DNA of 64,000 nt, from contig CANMKG010000002.1 of the NCBI GenBank assembly GCA_947498505.1, positions 310,001 to 374,000 on the forward strand. The letters are read 5' to 3'. This document shows, in pieces, positions 43,680 to 52,874 of this stretch. Made by a program: the position numbers and the translations under genes. Numbering within the stretch: the first letter of the stretch is position 1; each line of letters starts with the position of its first letter. This DNA comes from an uncultured Maribacter sp. Lineage in GTDB: Bacteria; Bacteroidota; Bacteroidia; Flavobacteriales; Flavobacteriaceae. The notes below the pieces were generated by a model, which searched no databases, had not been told where the DNA came from, and saw only the letters and a program-made list of their open reading frames with translations.

Positions 43680-46061
43680 TTATATAGATTTTATATTTTG
43701 ATTGCCTAATTTGTATGAAATACTTAGACTTGCTCTTCTACTATCCCAATTACCATGACTTCTAGAATACAATCCATTGAAGTCAAAGTAACCGCTCCAT
43801 CCACTCTTGTAAAAAATATCGGAGACACTTAACTTTACATTCATTCTTTCCTTTAAAAATTTTCGCTGCAAACCTAAATTCAAGCTATATGTTGGTTCGT
43901 ATAAAAACACGCCTTCCCAAATACCAGGACCATTAAAATATCCTGAGATTTCACCTGAAATTTCATAAGGCAGTTTTAAAGTATTTTGATAGTAAATGTT
44001 ATAAGAAAAGCTTTCGATATCAACACTAATACCATTTCCATAATCCGCTTGATTCCGAGAGTGACCTCCATTTAAATTAAAGTAAGCATCCCACCAGTTG
44101 TTTATGGTAATGTGAGTATTAAAGTTAATATTAAATACTTTTTGTTTACCTAGATTTTGCCAAGAGTACACTTTTATTCTTGGATCAATATCATCTGGGC
44201 CAATGAACTGTACAATTCGGTTTTTGGTTTCACTGTATGCTAATTTTAGGTTGTATTTGTAGTTGTATGTGTAACCGATTTCTATATTATTAACAACCTC
44301 TGGACGTAAGCTTGGATTCCCATTTTGAAAAGACAATTGACTTAACTGAAAATTAAAAGGATTTAATACTTTATAATCTGGACGGTTAATTCGGCGACCG
44401 AAATTAAAGGCAATCAAATTTTGAGAGTTGGCTTGCCAGGTTAGTCCCATACTTGGAAACCAATCTAAATAGTTTAAATCTACAGTGGGTTCCTCTAAAT
44501 CTTGAGAAAAAACTTGCAAAACTCCTTTTGCCTCAGTTTTTTCGGTTCGTAATCCTAAGGAAACGTTTAATTGTGAGCCTAAAGGTTTTGTAAAATTAAG
44601 GTAACCTGCATATACATTTTCTTTATAATTGAATTGGTTAGATTGACGATTGTTTTGTGTAAATACTCCATCAATTTCATCAAAAAAAAGAAAGGAATTA
44701 TCTGAATTTATCAGATTTAATTTCGTTCCTACGCTAATTTGGCCCCCAAAAATACTATCCTTAGTGTCTAAGGTGAGCGTATAAATTTCAATATCAGTTG
44801 GTGTATCAAATTGGTTGATTAATTCTGATAATAATTCACCGTTTTGATTATAATACTTATTAGGTAGAAACCGAATACTTTCATTTTTATAACGGCCATA
44901 ATCTAAATCTAAATTTAAGCTACGCCCTTTTTTATTGTTAAATCCATAACTAATGCTATAAGACTGTTGCTGCATTTTTTTTTTAGTATAGCTATCAGCA
45001 ATCAAAGTGCTATCCAATTCATTTGTTGCGGTGTTATAAATTTCAATGGTGTTTAATACGTTTTCGTCATTGTTGCTAATTTGTCCATTTACTAAAAAAC
45101 CTAGCGAATGTTTTTCTGATAAGTGAATATCAGAGCCAAGTCTATAGTCGTAGCCTTTGTTCTCTGAACTTTGTTGATTAGCTTCCTTTAAGTTTAAGCT
45201 GTTTTGAAAACTATTAAAATATTCATGATCAAAAGATTCTCTATTAAATCCTCCAAAAGAACCAAAAGCATTGATTTTTTTGTTTCTATAGTTTCCGTTT
45301 ACACTTAAATTGCTTTGCGGGTATCTGCCTGGGCTAAAACCACTGTTTACAGTCGCATTGGCTCCTAACTTTTTATCTTTTTTAATGCGAATATCAATAA
45401 TACCAGCATTTCCTTCTGCTTCGTATTGTGCACCGGGGTTCGTAATAATTTCAATACGGTCTATTTGTTCTGAGGTTAGGTTTTGTAAATAGTTACTTAA
45501 ATCTTGTCCTTTTAGCGGTAATCGTTTACCATTAATATACACAAGTACTCCAGATCTTCCTAAAACATTAATATTGTTATTGTTGTCAATCGTAATTCCA
45601 GGCGCTTTTCTTAGTAAGTTAATAGCATCTGACCCCACGCTGTTAATTGTCTTTTCTACATTAAAAATGGTTCGGTCTGGCTTGGTTTCCACCATTGGTC
45701 TACTACCCATAACAATGGTTTCTTGAAGTGTTATAGCAGCGTTTTTAATTGTTAATATACCTAAATCTATATGCTCTTGTGCAGATAACTGAATGTTTTC
45801 TTTTTTAAAATCAGAGAAACCAAGATAGGATGCTATTAAATAGTATGACCCTTGAACTACATCTTTCAATTGAAAAATTCCATTTTCGTCGCTAATTACA
45901 CCTTTTACTATGCTACTATCTTTGGTTTTATATAAAGCAACGTTGGCAAAAACTATCGCTTGTTTTGACTCATCCAATAACTGCCCTTTTATAGAAGAAG
46001 ATTGACCTGCTAATTGAAAGGAACAAGCTATTAATAATGTGATAAATAAAATGAATTTCAT
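43680..46061 (-). CDS. TonB-dependent receptor, outer-membrane beta-barrel family protein
   Basis: 793 aa from the ATG at 46061, chosen because it opens a clean signal peptide (MKFILFITLLIACSFQLAG); an ATG 21 bp upstream is also possible. A carboxypeptidase-regulatory-like domain (about 22-105) precedes a plug domain (DAINLLRKAPGITID, INGKRLPLKG, EIITNPGAQYEAEGNAGIIDI in order) and a 14-strand-type OMP_b-brl_3 barrel. This family is common in Flavobacteriia for uptake of unknown nutrients. It diverges from the truncated MocR copy, whose full form may have regulated it. Confidence 0.92.
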   Translation of the reverse strand: MKFILFITLLIACSFQLAGQSSSIKGQLLDESKQAIVFANVALYKTKDSSIVKGVISDENGIFQLKDVVQGSYYLIASYLGFSDFKKENIQLSAQEHIDLGILTIKNAAITLQETIVMGSRPMVETKPDRTIFNVEKTINSVGSDAINLLRKAPGITIDNNNNINVLGRSGVLVYINGKRLPLKGQDLSNYLQNLTSEQIDRIEIITNPGAQYEAEGNAGIIDIRIKKDKKLGANATVNSGFSPGRYPQSNLSVNGNYRNKKINAFGSFGGFNRESFDHEYFNSFQNSLNLKEANQQSSENKGYDYRLGSDIHLSEKHSLGFLVNGQISNNDENVLNTIEIYNTATNELDSTLIADSYTKKKMQQQSYSISYGFNNKKGRSLNLDLDYGRYKNESIRFLPNKYYNQNGELLSELINQFDTPTDIEIYTLTLDTKDSIFGGQISVGTKLNLINSDNSFLFFDEIDGVFTQNNRQSNQFNYKENVYAGYLNFTKPLGSQLNVSLGLRTEKTEAKGVLQVFSQDLEEPTVDLNYLDWFPSMGLTWQANSQNLIAFNFGRRINRPDYKVLNPFNFQLSQLSFQNGNPSLRPEVVNNIEIGYTYNYKYNLKLAYSETKNRIVQFIGPDDIDPRIKVYSWQNLGKQKVFNINFNTHITINNWWDAYFNLNGGHSRNQADYGNGISVDIESFSYNIYYQNTLKLPYEISGEISGYFNGPGIWEGVFLYEPTYSLNLGLQRKFLKERMNVKLSVSDIFYKSGWSGYFDFNGLYSRSHGNWDSRRASLSISYKLGNQNIKSI

Positions 46062-46149
46062 AAAACCTTGATATTTAAACATTTGATTGTTTCAAAGCAA
46101 AAATAGTTTATATTTGACCCTGTATAATAGGATAGAACTAATATATTGT

Positions 46150-46323
46150 ATGGGTCAGTTTTCGTTGTATAATACTATTAGAATTGAAAGGGAAAGAGGG
46201 ACACCTGTGTATTTGCAAATTGTCAATGCTCTAATAAAAGAGGTACAATTGGGCAAGTTACGTCCTGGAACCAAAATGATGGGCATAAAGTCATTGGCTA
46301 CTTTGTTGCCCACAGTACTTTAG
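46150..46323 (+). pseudogene. Truncated duplicate of MocR-family regulator (5' fragment)
   Basis: The first 54 codons encode the start of a GntR-type winged helix (MGQFSLYNTIRIERERG ... KMMGIKSLATLL) that is about 85% identical to the N-terminus of the intact regulator at 47966, and the bases before it also resemble the intact promoter region. Similarity stops at LATLL, exactly where the left inverted repeat of the DJ-1 cassette begins. The helix-turn-helix recognition helix and the whole aminotransferase-like domain are lost. Confidence 0.9.
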
Positions 46324-47106
46324 TTTTTCCAATTTTGAAGTCGGTCTAGATATAAATAATTTTCCACGAATTTTTTATGTTCAGAATTGGTCATTTTCTC
46401 CAATAAATTCAAGGCTGAAATATAACTTGCTAAATTTCCATTTGACGAACTGAATTTTCCGTCCTCAACAAAAGTTATCAAACTATCATTCTGTACTTTT
46501 AATTCCGGATAGTCTTTTTGTAGTTGTTCTCCGCCACCAATAAAAGTGACGATTTTATATCCATCTGCAATTCCAGATTTTCCGATTAATTGAGCTCCAG
46601 CACAATTACTCACAACATATTCAGTTTCTTTATTTTTCTCTTTTATAAAGTTTACTAATTTTTCGTTGTGAACTTGTGCATACATATCATAAGCACTTGG
46701 CACAAAAAGAGCTGTTAATTTTGGGCAATTCTCAAACGTAAAATCAGGTACAATTTTAATTCCTTCTTCGGTTGTGATTGGTTTTTCAGAATCTGCAATC
46801 GTGATTACGTTAAAAATTTGTTTTCCGCTTTCGGTTGGTTTAGCGAAAACATCTGAAGTTGCAATTACTTCGCTTTGTAAAACTCCGTTATACATCAAAA
46901 GTCCGATTGTTGGTAATTCCGATTTGAATGGTTTCAGGTGTTTTGTTAGAGTATCCGAAGCTATTTCGATTTGATTTATGTTCTCTTTTTCGAGATTATT
47001 TTTCGATTTTTCAGAGTTGCAACTTATCAGAATAGTTGCGAAAATCATTATTGTTAAAACTATATATTTTGTCATTTTGTTCTGTTTTTCTCTTTATGTG
47101 GGCAAC
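46305..47106. mobile_element. Compact gene cassette bounded by 10-bp inverted repeats
   Basis: GTTGCCCACA at 46305-46314 and its exact reverse complement TGTGGGCAAC at 47097-47106 bracket one lipoprotein gene with only 5 bp beyond its stop and 21 bp before its start. The left end interrupts the duplicated regulator. No transposase is encoded. Layout resembles an integron-type or other passive cassette. Confidence 0.6.
46320..47075 (-). CDS. DJ-1/PfpI-family lipoprotein
   Basis: 251 aa. Type II signal peptide with lipobox LISC (Cys19). The rest is a DJ-1/PfpI (class I glutamine-amidotransferase-like) fold: LPTIGLLMYNGVLQSEV, and the nucleophile elbow VVSNCAGAQLIG with the reactive Cys. A His/Glu partner is not obvious. 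DJ-1-like domains are rarely lipid-anchored to the periplasm. It is the only gene in the inverted-repeat cassette and ends against the truncated regulator, so it was probably acquired. Confidence 0.8.
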   Translation of the reverse strand: MTKYIVLTIMIFATILISCNSEKSKNNLEKENINQIEIASDTLTKHLKPFKSELPTIGLLMYNGVLQSEVIATSDVFAKPTESGKQIFNVITIADSEKPITTEEGIKIVPDFTFENCPKLTALFVPSAYDMYAQVHNEKLVNFIKEKNKETEYVVSNCAGAQLIGKSGIADGYKIVTFIGGGEQLQKDYPELKVQNDSLITFVEDGKFSSSNGNLASYISALNLLEKMTNSEHKKFVENYLYLDRLQNWKN

Positions 47107-47171
47107 GGTTTAGCTCGTATGTTTGATTATTAGATAAAATCTAGCAATTTAGATTAAAATAAGGTAACCAC

Positions 47172-47366
47172 TCAGTTTTGTAACAATTCTGTTTTTAACC
47201 CTAGAATGAGGCAAATTCCAAATAATGCTTCAGCACCCGTGGCGACAACTCCAACCGCTGGAATACCTATTTCTGGAATTAATGGGTTAATTATTTTGGT
47301 ATTTTCTAAAAAGTTTTCCCAATTGCCCCAAGCAGATATTTCCGTAGTCCATAGCCCTAGTCTGCC
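47172..47366 (-). pseudogene. C-terminal remnant of a DoxX-like membrane protein
   Basis: Reading the minus strand, an open frame of 64 codons between stops starts without ATG (RLGLWTTEISAWGNWENF) and ends ILGLKTELLQN. AWGNWENFL, NPLIPEIGIPAVG and EALFGICLILGLKTE are the second half of DoxX-family proteins. The N-terminal membrane half is missing. It lies 62 bp downstream of the cupin gene on the same strand, so an operon cupin-doxX was probably broken by the neighbouring rearrangement. Confidence 0.75.
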
Positions 47367-47428
47367 CTAAACGACAGACAAAAAATCAAATCCAATACCG
47401 AACCTTAAAACTAATTTTATGATTTAAT

Positions 47429-47875
47429 TTATTCAGCCATTTCCATAGCCTTTTCGAGAATTACAAGATTTTTTGCACTTCTTGGATGTGTCACAATAGC
47501 CAGTACTCTCGTAATAGAATTACTACTTGGGTTACTTCCAACTTCGTGTAATGCCATCAAGGGTTCATAAAATGTATCGCCAGGTTGAAGCGTTCTAAGG
47601 GGTTGACCTTCAACCTTGAATTCGTAAGTACCTTCCAAAACATAACCATATACAGGCCCCGGATGACGATGTGGCATAGATTCTGCTTTAGGCTGAAGAG
47701 TTACTTCAACCGTCGAAACACGTGCTGGTTGGCCATCTATTTCTTCCTCGACATCTACCGCTGAGATGATTTTTGTGCTTGGCATTTTAGCCATAGTAGA
47801 TTTCTTTTGTGCTTGAGCGGTTGAATTAAATGCTATAAATAGTAGAATGACAAACTGAATGGTTGAATGTTTCAT
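47429..47875 (-). CDS. Secreted cupin-domain protein
   Basis: 148 aa. Signal peptide (about 1-22, cleaved near AQAQ). A single cupin barrel with the metal-binding motif HRHPGPVYGYVLEGTYEF and the second motif GDTFYEP followed by HEVG. The fold is clear; small cupins of this kind may bind metals or small organics, and the reaction is not predictable. Divergent from the intact MocR gene, with 90 bp between, so it may be that regulator's target. Confidence 0.88.
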   Translation of the reverse strand: MKHSTIQFVILLFIAFNSTAQAQKKSTMAKMPSTKIISAVDVEEEIDGQPARVSTVEVTLQPKAESMPHRHPGPVYGYVLEGTYEFKVEGQPLRTLQPGDTFYEPLMALHEVGSNPSSNSITRVLAIVTHPRSAKNLVILEKAMEMAE

Positions 47876-47965
47876 AAGATATTGTTTCTTTAAGAAGATT
47901 AGTTTATTTGAAACAAAAATAATGTATATTTAACCTGTTAATATGGGTCAGAATGAATAATTTGA

Positions 47966-49426
47966 ATGGGTCAGATTTCATTGTATAATACTATTAAAAT
48001 TGAAAGGGAAAGAGGGATACCTGTGTATCTGCAAATTGTCAATACCCTAATAAAAGAAATACAATCTGGTAGGTTGCGACCAGGAACTAAAATGATGGGA
48101 GTAAAGTCATTGGCTACCTTGCTAAATGTTAATAAAAATACTATCGAAAAGGTTTACACGGAATTAGAATTGCAACAATGGATAAAACGTATTCCACGAA
48201 AAGGAACCTTTGTTTCTGAAAAATTGCCAGATTTTAAACCCAAAAATTGGAACAATCAGCGTGAAAGAACGGTTGAAAAAAGTAGTAAGAACTATTCCGA
48301 AAATTCAACTTCCGTATTCGCAACAAAAAGTAAAAAAGTAGTAATTTTTGATGGAGGATTGCCCGATCATAGAATAATAGATAATCAAGCTATTGCAAGG
48401 ACTCATAGAAACGTTTTAAAAGCAGACCGTTATACAACCTTGTTTTCATATACCAATGCCTACGGCGATACAATGCTTCGTAAAGAATTGGTAAAACATT
48501 TAAACGATACACGAGGAATACCTTGTGATGAGGAAAATATACTTATAACGAGAGGAAGTCAAATGGCTATTTTTTTAGGAATGAGAATTCTGCTTAAAAA
48601 CAATGAAATTGCCATTGTTAGTAATCCTGGTTATTTTGGAACAACTCATGTTTTGGAATATATAGGAGCTAATGTGTTAACGGTTTCGGTAGATGAGGAA
48701 GGATTGGTTGTTGATGAAATAGAAGATATATGCAAAAAAAATAAAGTAAAGGTCATATATGTAACTTCTCATCACCATCATCCAACCACAGTAAGTTTAA
48801 GTCCGTCGAGAAGAATGAGTTTATTAAAATTGGCGGAGATTTATGGGTTTTATATCTTAGAAGATGATTACAACTACGATTTTCACTACGATAATGCCCC
48901 TTTGCTACCGCTATCAAGCTTAGACGGTCTTACAAATACGATTTACACAGGCTCTTTTTCTAAAACTATAGGCCCCGGGTTAAGAATAGGCTATTTACTG
49001 GCAGATAAAAAAATAATAGAGAAAGCAGTTAAAATACGTGGAGTAATTGATGTTCAGGGAAATCCAATTATGGAAAGAGCAATGGGCGTTTTGTTACAAC
49101 AAGGAGAAATTGATAGAATGCTTAGACGGTCAAGAAATATTTATATGCAACGTAGAGATTATTTATGTGAGATATTGAATACGCTTTTTTCTGAAGAGAT
49201 TGATTTTAAAATACCCGAAGGGGGATTAGCCGTTTGGGCTAAGTTTAATGAATCTATTAATTTGATGGAAGTTTATGAGCGAACTTTAGCTAAAAATCTC
49301 AATATAATTTTAACTCCTTATTATGCGCCATCGCACAATGCAACGCGTTTAGGTTTTGCTTCGCTTACTTTTTCTGAAATGGAGAAATATATGGGGGTTT
49401 TGAAAAGCGTATTAAAAACTTGTTGA
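47966..49426 (+). CDS. MocR-family transcriptional regulator (GntR + aminotransferase-like domain)
   Basis: 486 aa. Residues 1-78 are a GntR winged helix (PVYLQIVNTLIKEIQSGRL, LNVNKNTIEKVYTELE). Residues about 110-485 form a PLP-dependent fold-type I domain: EDDYNYDFHYD and the Schiff-base Lys in GSFSKTIGPGLRIGY. MocR proteins bind PLP-amino-acid adducts to switch transcription. The leader between it and the cupin resembles the sequence before the truncated copy at 46150. Targets may be the cupin/DoxX unit or the gluconate genes downstream; undecided. Confidence 0.93.
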   Translation: MGQISLYNTIKIERERGIPVYLQIVNTLIKEIQSGRLRPGTKMMGVKSLATLLNVNKNTIEKVYTELELQQWIKRIPRKGTFVSEKLPDFKPKNWNNQRERTVEKSSKNYSENSTSVFATKSKKVVIFDGGLPDHRIIDNQAIARTHRNVLKADRYTTLFSYTNAYGDTMLRKELVKHLNDTRGIPCDEENILITRGSQMAIFLGMRILLKNNEIAIVSNPGYFGTTHVLEYIGANVLTVSVDEEGLVVDEIEDICKKNKVKVIYVTSHHHHPTTVSLSPSRRMSLLKLAEIYGFYILEDDYNYDFHYDNAPLLPLSSLDGLTNTIYTGSFSKTIGPGLRIGYLLADKKIIEKAVKIRGVIDVQGNPIMERAMGVLLQQGEIDRMLRRSRNIYMQRRDYLCEILNTLFSEEIDFKIPEGGLAVWAKFNESINLMEVYERTLAKNLNIILTPYYAPSHNATRLGFASLTFSEMEKYMGVLKSVLKTC

Positions 49427-49593
49427 AAATATAATTTACACAAAATACTAATGAGAGTATGGTTAAATTATATTTTATTCGGTTAAAACATTACATAAAC
49501 TTTAAAAAAATATAAGAAGCGTTGAGTTTTTTTAATTAAAATATGTATTCTCGTAGTTTGGAACCTCTAAATCATTTCAATTAAGAGATTAAT

Positions 49594-51480
49594 ATGAAAA
49601 AAACTGTAGTAATAGTTATGGGAGTAAGTGGTTGCGGAAAAACCACGATTGGAAAAAAGCTATCCAAAAAACTAGAACTTCCATTTTACGACGCTGATGA
49701 TTTTCATCCAAAATCAAATTTCGATAAAATGAAAAAAGGAATTCCTCTGAATAATGAGGACCGTTTTCCTTGGCTAAATATAATTGCAGATAGCATTAAA
49801 AAATGGCAAGATGATGAAGGAGCAATAGTTGCTTGCTCAGCATTAAAAGAGAGCTATAGAGAAATTTTGTCTTCTAAAAACAAAGATATTGTTTGGATAT
49901 ACTTAGATGGTAGTCAAAGTTTAATTCAAGACAGAATGGAGAGAAGACAAAATCATTTTATGAAAGCGGAAATGTTAACTTCTCAGTTTACTGATTTAGA
50001 GGTTCCAAACTACGGAATACACGTTGCTATTTCTCAGTCACCCGAGGAAATTATAAATGAGTTAATGTTAAAATTGAAATTTATGGATAAATCTTTTTTT
50101 GGGGTAATTGGCTTAGGAGTTATGGGAAAAAGCTTAAGCTTAAATATTGCTGAAAAAGGATATTCTCTATCGGTCTATAATAGAAATACAGCAGGTGAGG
50201 AAAATGTTGTAGAGGATTTTTTAAAAGTTAAAGAAGTAGGCATGAAAATTAAAGGGTATACAGCTTTGGAGGAGTTTGTATATTCTTTAGAACGACCAAG
50301 AAAAATTTTAATAATGATAAAAGCCGGTAATGCTATTGATGCTGTAATTGAAGCATTAATTCCATTACTTTCTGAGGGAGATATTATTATTGATGGAGGG
50401 AATTCTCACTTTACCGATACAAAAAGAAGAGCGGTTTATTTAGAAAATAAGGGGTTGAGTTTTGTTGGTGTTGGTGTATCTGGAGGAGAAGAAGGAGCAC
50501 GCAAAGGACCTTCCATTATGCCAGGAGGTAACAAAACAAGTTATAATGTAATAGCCCCAGTGTTGGAGTCAATTGCAGCTGTAGATAAAGGGGGGACAAA
50601 ATGCTGTACATATATTGGACCTGAAGGAGCTGGACACTTTGTTAAAATGATTCACAATGGCATTGAGTATGCAGAGATGCAGTTGCTCGCTGAGATATAT
50701 AATTTATTATCTCCAACAAAAACCAATGAAGAAATAAAAGAAATTTTTCTAGAATGGAATTCAGGTGAACTTGCTAGTTATCTTTTAGAGATTACGGCGG
50801 ATATCATGACAAAGAAAGAGGATGGGGAATATGTAATTGATTTAATCTTAGATAAAGCAGGAAATAAAGGAACGGGTTCATGGTCAACAAAAGCGGCTTT
50901 TGATTTAGGAACAGTAAATACTATGATGTCTTCTGCTGTTTTTGCGAGATATGTTTCTGCTTTTAAAGAAAAAAGAAAAAGCTTGGCAAAAAGAATTAGC
51001 AAAGCCGATGATGTTAGAGATAGTTTGTCCGTAGCGGACATTAAAAATGCGTATAAATTTGCTCGAATTATAAATCACCAACAGGGGTTTGAGGTAATAC
51101 GCCTAGCCTCTGAAACATATAATTGGAACATATCATTATCCGACCTTTCTAGAATATGGACAAACGGATGTATAATTAGGTCAGCGTTAATGACGGATTG
51201 TATTACTCATTTTAAAACAAATAATGATTTGTTTGAGTTGCCAGAAATTGTTGATTATTTGAATGCAAATGAAGATGCTGTTAAATCAGTTTTAATTTAT
51301 GGACTAAAGCATAGAATTCCCCTTCCATTGTTTGCTGAGGCAAATACATATTGGATTTCCATTACCACAGAAAGATTATCCGCAAATATAATTCAAGCAC
51401 AACGCGATTATTTTGGAGCTCATACTTATCAAAGAATTGATGCGTCTGATGATCAATATTTTCATACTAACTGGTACTAA
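49594..51480 (+). CDS. Gluconokinase fused to 6-phosphogluconate dehydrogenase
   Basis: 628 aa, one unbroken frame. Residues 1-163 are a GntK-type gluconokinase: Walker A GVSGCGKT (10-17), the FYDADDFHP substrate segment and CSALKESYR. From Met164 a complete decarboxylating 6-phosphogluconate dehydrogenase follows: NADP motif GVIGLGVMG (170-178), DGGNSHFTDT, GVSGGEEGARKGPSIMPGG, and KMIHNGIEY with the catalytic Lys. The two enzymes catalyse successive steps, gluconate to 6-phosphogluconate to ribulose 5-phosphate with CO2 and NADPH. The gluconate permease gene starts 2 bp after the stop. The internal Met at the junction suggests fusion of two adjacent genes. Confidence 0.95.
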   Translation: MKKTVVIVMGVSGCGKTTIGKKLSKKLELPFYDADDFHPKSNFDKMKKGIPLNNEDRFPWLNIIADSIKKWQDDEGAIVACSALKESYREILSSKNKDIVWIYLDGSQSLIQDRMERRQNHFMKAEMLTSQFTDLEVPNYGIHVAISQSPEEIINELMLKLKFMDKSFFGVIGLGVMGKSLSLNIAEKGYSLSVYNRNTAGEENVVEDFLKVKEVGMKIKGYTALEEFVYSLERPRKILIMIKAGNAIDAVIEALIPLLSEGDIIIDGGNSHFTDTKRRAVYLENKGLSFVGVGVSGGEEGARKGPSIMPGGNKTSYNVIAPVLESIAAVDKGGTKCCTYIGPEGAGHFVKMIHNGIEYAEMQLLAEIYNLLSPTKTNEEIKEIFLEWNSGELASYLLEITADIMTKKEDGEYVIDLILDKAGNKGTGSWSTKAAFDLGTVNTMMSSAVFARYVSAFKEKRKSLAKRISKADDVRDSLSVADIKNAYKFARIINHQQGFEVIRLASETYNWNISLSDLSRIWTNGCIIRSALMTDCITHFKTNNDLFELPEIVDYLNANEDAVKSVLIYGLKHRIPLPLFAEANTYWISITTERLSANIIQAQRDYFGAHTYQRIDASDDQYFHTNWY

Positions 51481-51482
51481 TC

Positions 51483-52826
51483 ATGATAGATTTTACATTG
51501 TTGTTCGCCGTATTATTCGGTATAGTTGTTCTGTTAATATTAATACTCCGATTTAAGATACAGGCGTTTATCGCGTTACTTATTGGAAGCATTTTGGTAG
51601 GGGTTTTAGCGGGGATGGAACCTCAAGTTATCATCAAAACTATGCAAGAAGGTATGGGGAGTACGCTTGGCTTTGTTGCCGTAGTAGTTGGTTTAGGAGC
51701 AATGTTTGGAGCAATTTTAGAGCATTCGGGAGGAGCAGAGTCTCTGGCTACATTTTTGTTATCCAAGTTTGGAGAAAAACGGTCTTCTTGGGCATTAATG
51801 TTAACAGGTTTTATCGTGGCTATTCCAGTTTTTTTTGATGTGGCGTTTATTATTTTGGTCCCCATGATTTACGCTTTGCAGAGAAAAACCAAAAAATCAT
51901 TGTTGCTATACGGAATTCCATTGTTGGCAGGGTTAGCAATAACACATTCTTTTATTCCACCAACACCTGGCCCCGTAGCAGTCGCGGATATTGTAAAGGC
52001 AGATTTAGGATGGGTAATCTTTTTTGGTTTTTTAACAGGAATACCAACTGCAATAGTATGTGGTCCGTTATTTGCAAAATATATCGCAAAAAAAATACAT
52101 ATTGATGCACCAGAATTACAAGTTAGCACTGATGAACAAAAAACATTTCCTTCGGTGGTAATTATTATAAGTATTATAGCAATACCTATACTTTTAATAA
52201 TTCTGAATACTTTGCTTAATAGCCCTCTAATTGGAGAAAAAATGGTCTCTAAGAAGATTTTGGAATGGTTAGGAATGATTGGACATCCATTTTCAGCTTT
52301 AATAATTGCAAATATTATTGCATGGTATACTTTAGGAATTAGAAGAGGATTTACCAAGGATAAATTGCTAAACATTACAACGCAATCTATGGGTCCGGCA
52401 GGAATAATAATATTATTAACTGGAGCAGGAGGAGTGTTTAAGCAAATGTTGGTAAACACTGGGGCTGGAGAAATGCTGGCAAATTACTTTTCAAATGCAG
52501 GTGTTAGCATTCTTCTTTTTGCGTTTATAGCAGCCGCTTTAATCAGAATTTTGCAAGGTTCTGCTACAGTAGCAATGATAACAGCTGCAGGGCTTACCTC
52601 TCCTCTTTTAGCGGAAACTATTTCAGAGCCTAAAAAAGCCTTAATTGTAATTGCAATTGCATCAGGGGCAACAATACTGTCACATGTTAATGATAGTGGT
52701 TTTTGGCTAGTTAGTAAATACCTTGGTCTTTCTGAAAAACAAACCTTTAAAAGCTGGACAGTAATGACTTCTTTATTGGCGCTAACAGGTTTCTTAACTT
52801 CTTCGGTTTTAGCACTATTTTTTTAG
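51483..52826 (+). CDS. GntP-family gluconate:H+ symporter
   Basis: 447 aa with about 12 membrane segments. Family motifs: the N-terminal LIGSILVGVLAGM, EHSGGAESLA, FFDVAFIILVPM, then HSFIPPTPGPVAVADI, and NDSGFWLVSKYLGL near the C-terminus. Inner-membrane uptake of gluconate. It starts 2 bp after the kinase::dehydrogenase fusion, so uptake, phosphorylation and oxidation are encoded in one transcript. Confidence 0.95.
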   Translation: MIDFTLLFAVLFGIVVLLILILRFKIQAFIALLIGSILVGVLAGMEPQVIIKTMQEGMGSTLGFVAVVVGLGAMFGAILEHSGGAESLATFLLSKFGEKRSSWALMLTGFIVAIPVFFDVAFIILVPMIYALQRKTKKSLLLYGIPLLAGLAITHSFIPPTPGPVAVADIVKADLGWVIFFGFLTGIPTAIVCGPLFAKYIAKKIHIDAPELQVSTDEQKTFPSVVIIISIIAIPILLIILNTLLNSPLIGEKMVSKKILEWLGMIGHPFSALIIANIIAWYTLGIRRGFTKDKLLNITTQSMGPAGIIILLTGAGGVFKQMLVNTGAGEMLANYFSNAGVSILLFAFIAAALIRILQGSATVAMITAAGLTSPLLAETISEPKKALIVIAIASGATILSHVNDSGFWLVSKYLGLSEKQTFKSWTVMTSLLALTGFLTSSVLALFF

Positions 52827-52874
52827 AGCGCACTTATTCCGAAATTAACTAAGGCTTGTGATGTATACTTACAA

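Noticed and set aside
51869-52459. 196-codon minus-strand frame inside the gluconate permease gene
   Set aside because: It is the mirror of a membrane protein gene (Ile/Pro-rich), without start context; the plus-strand GntP motifs are unambiguous.
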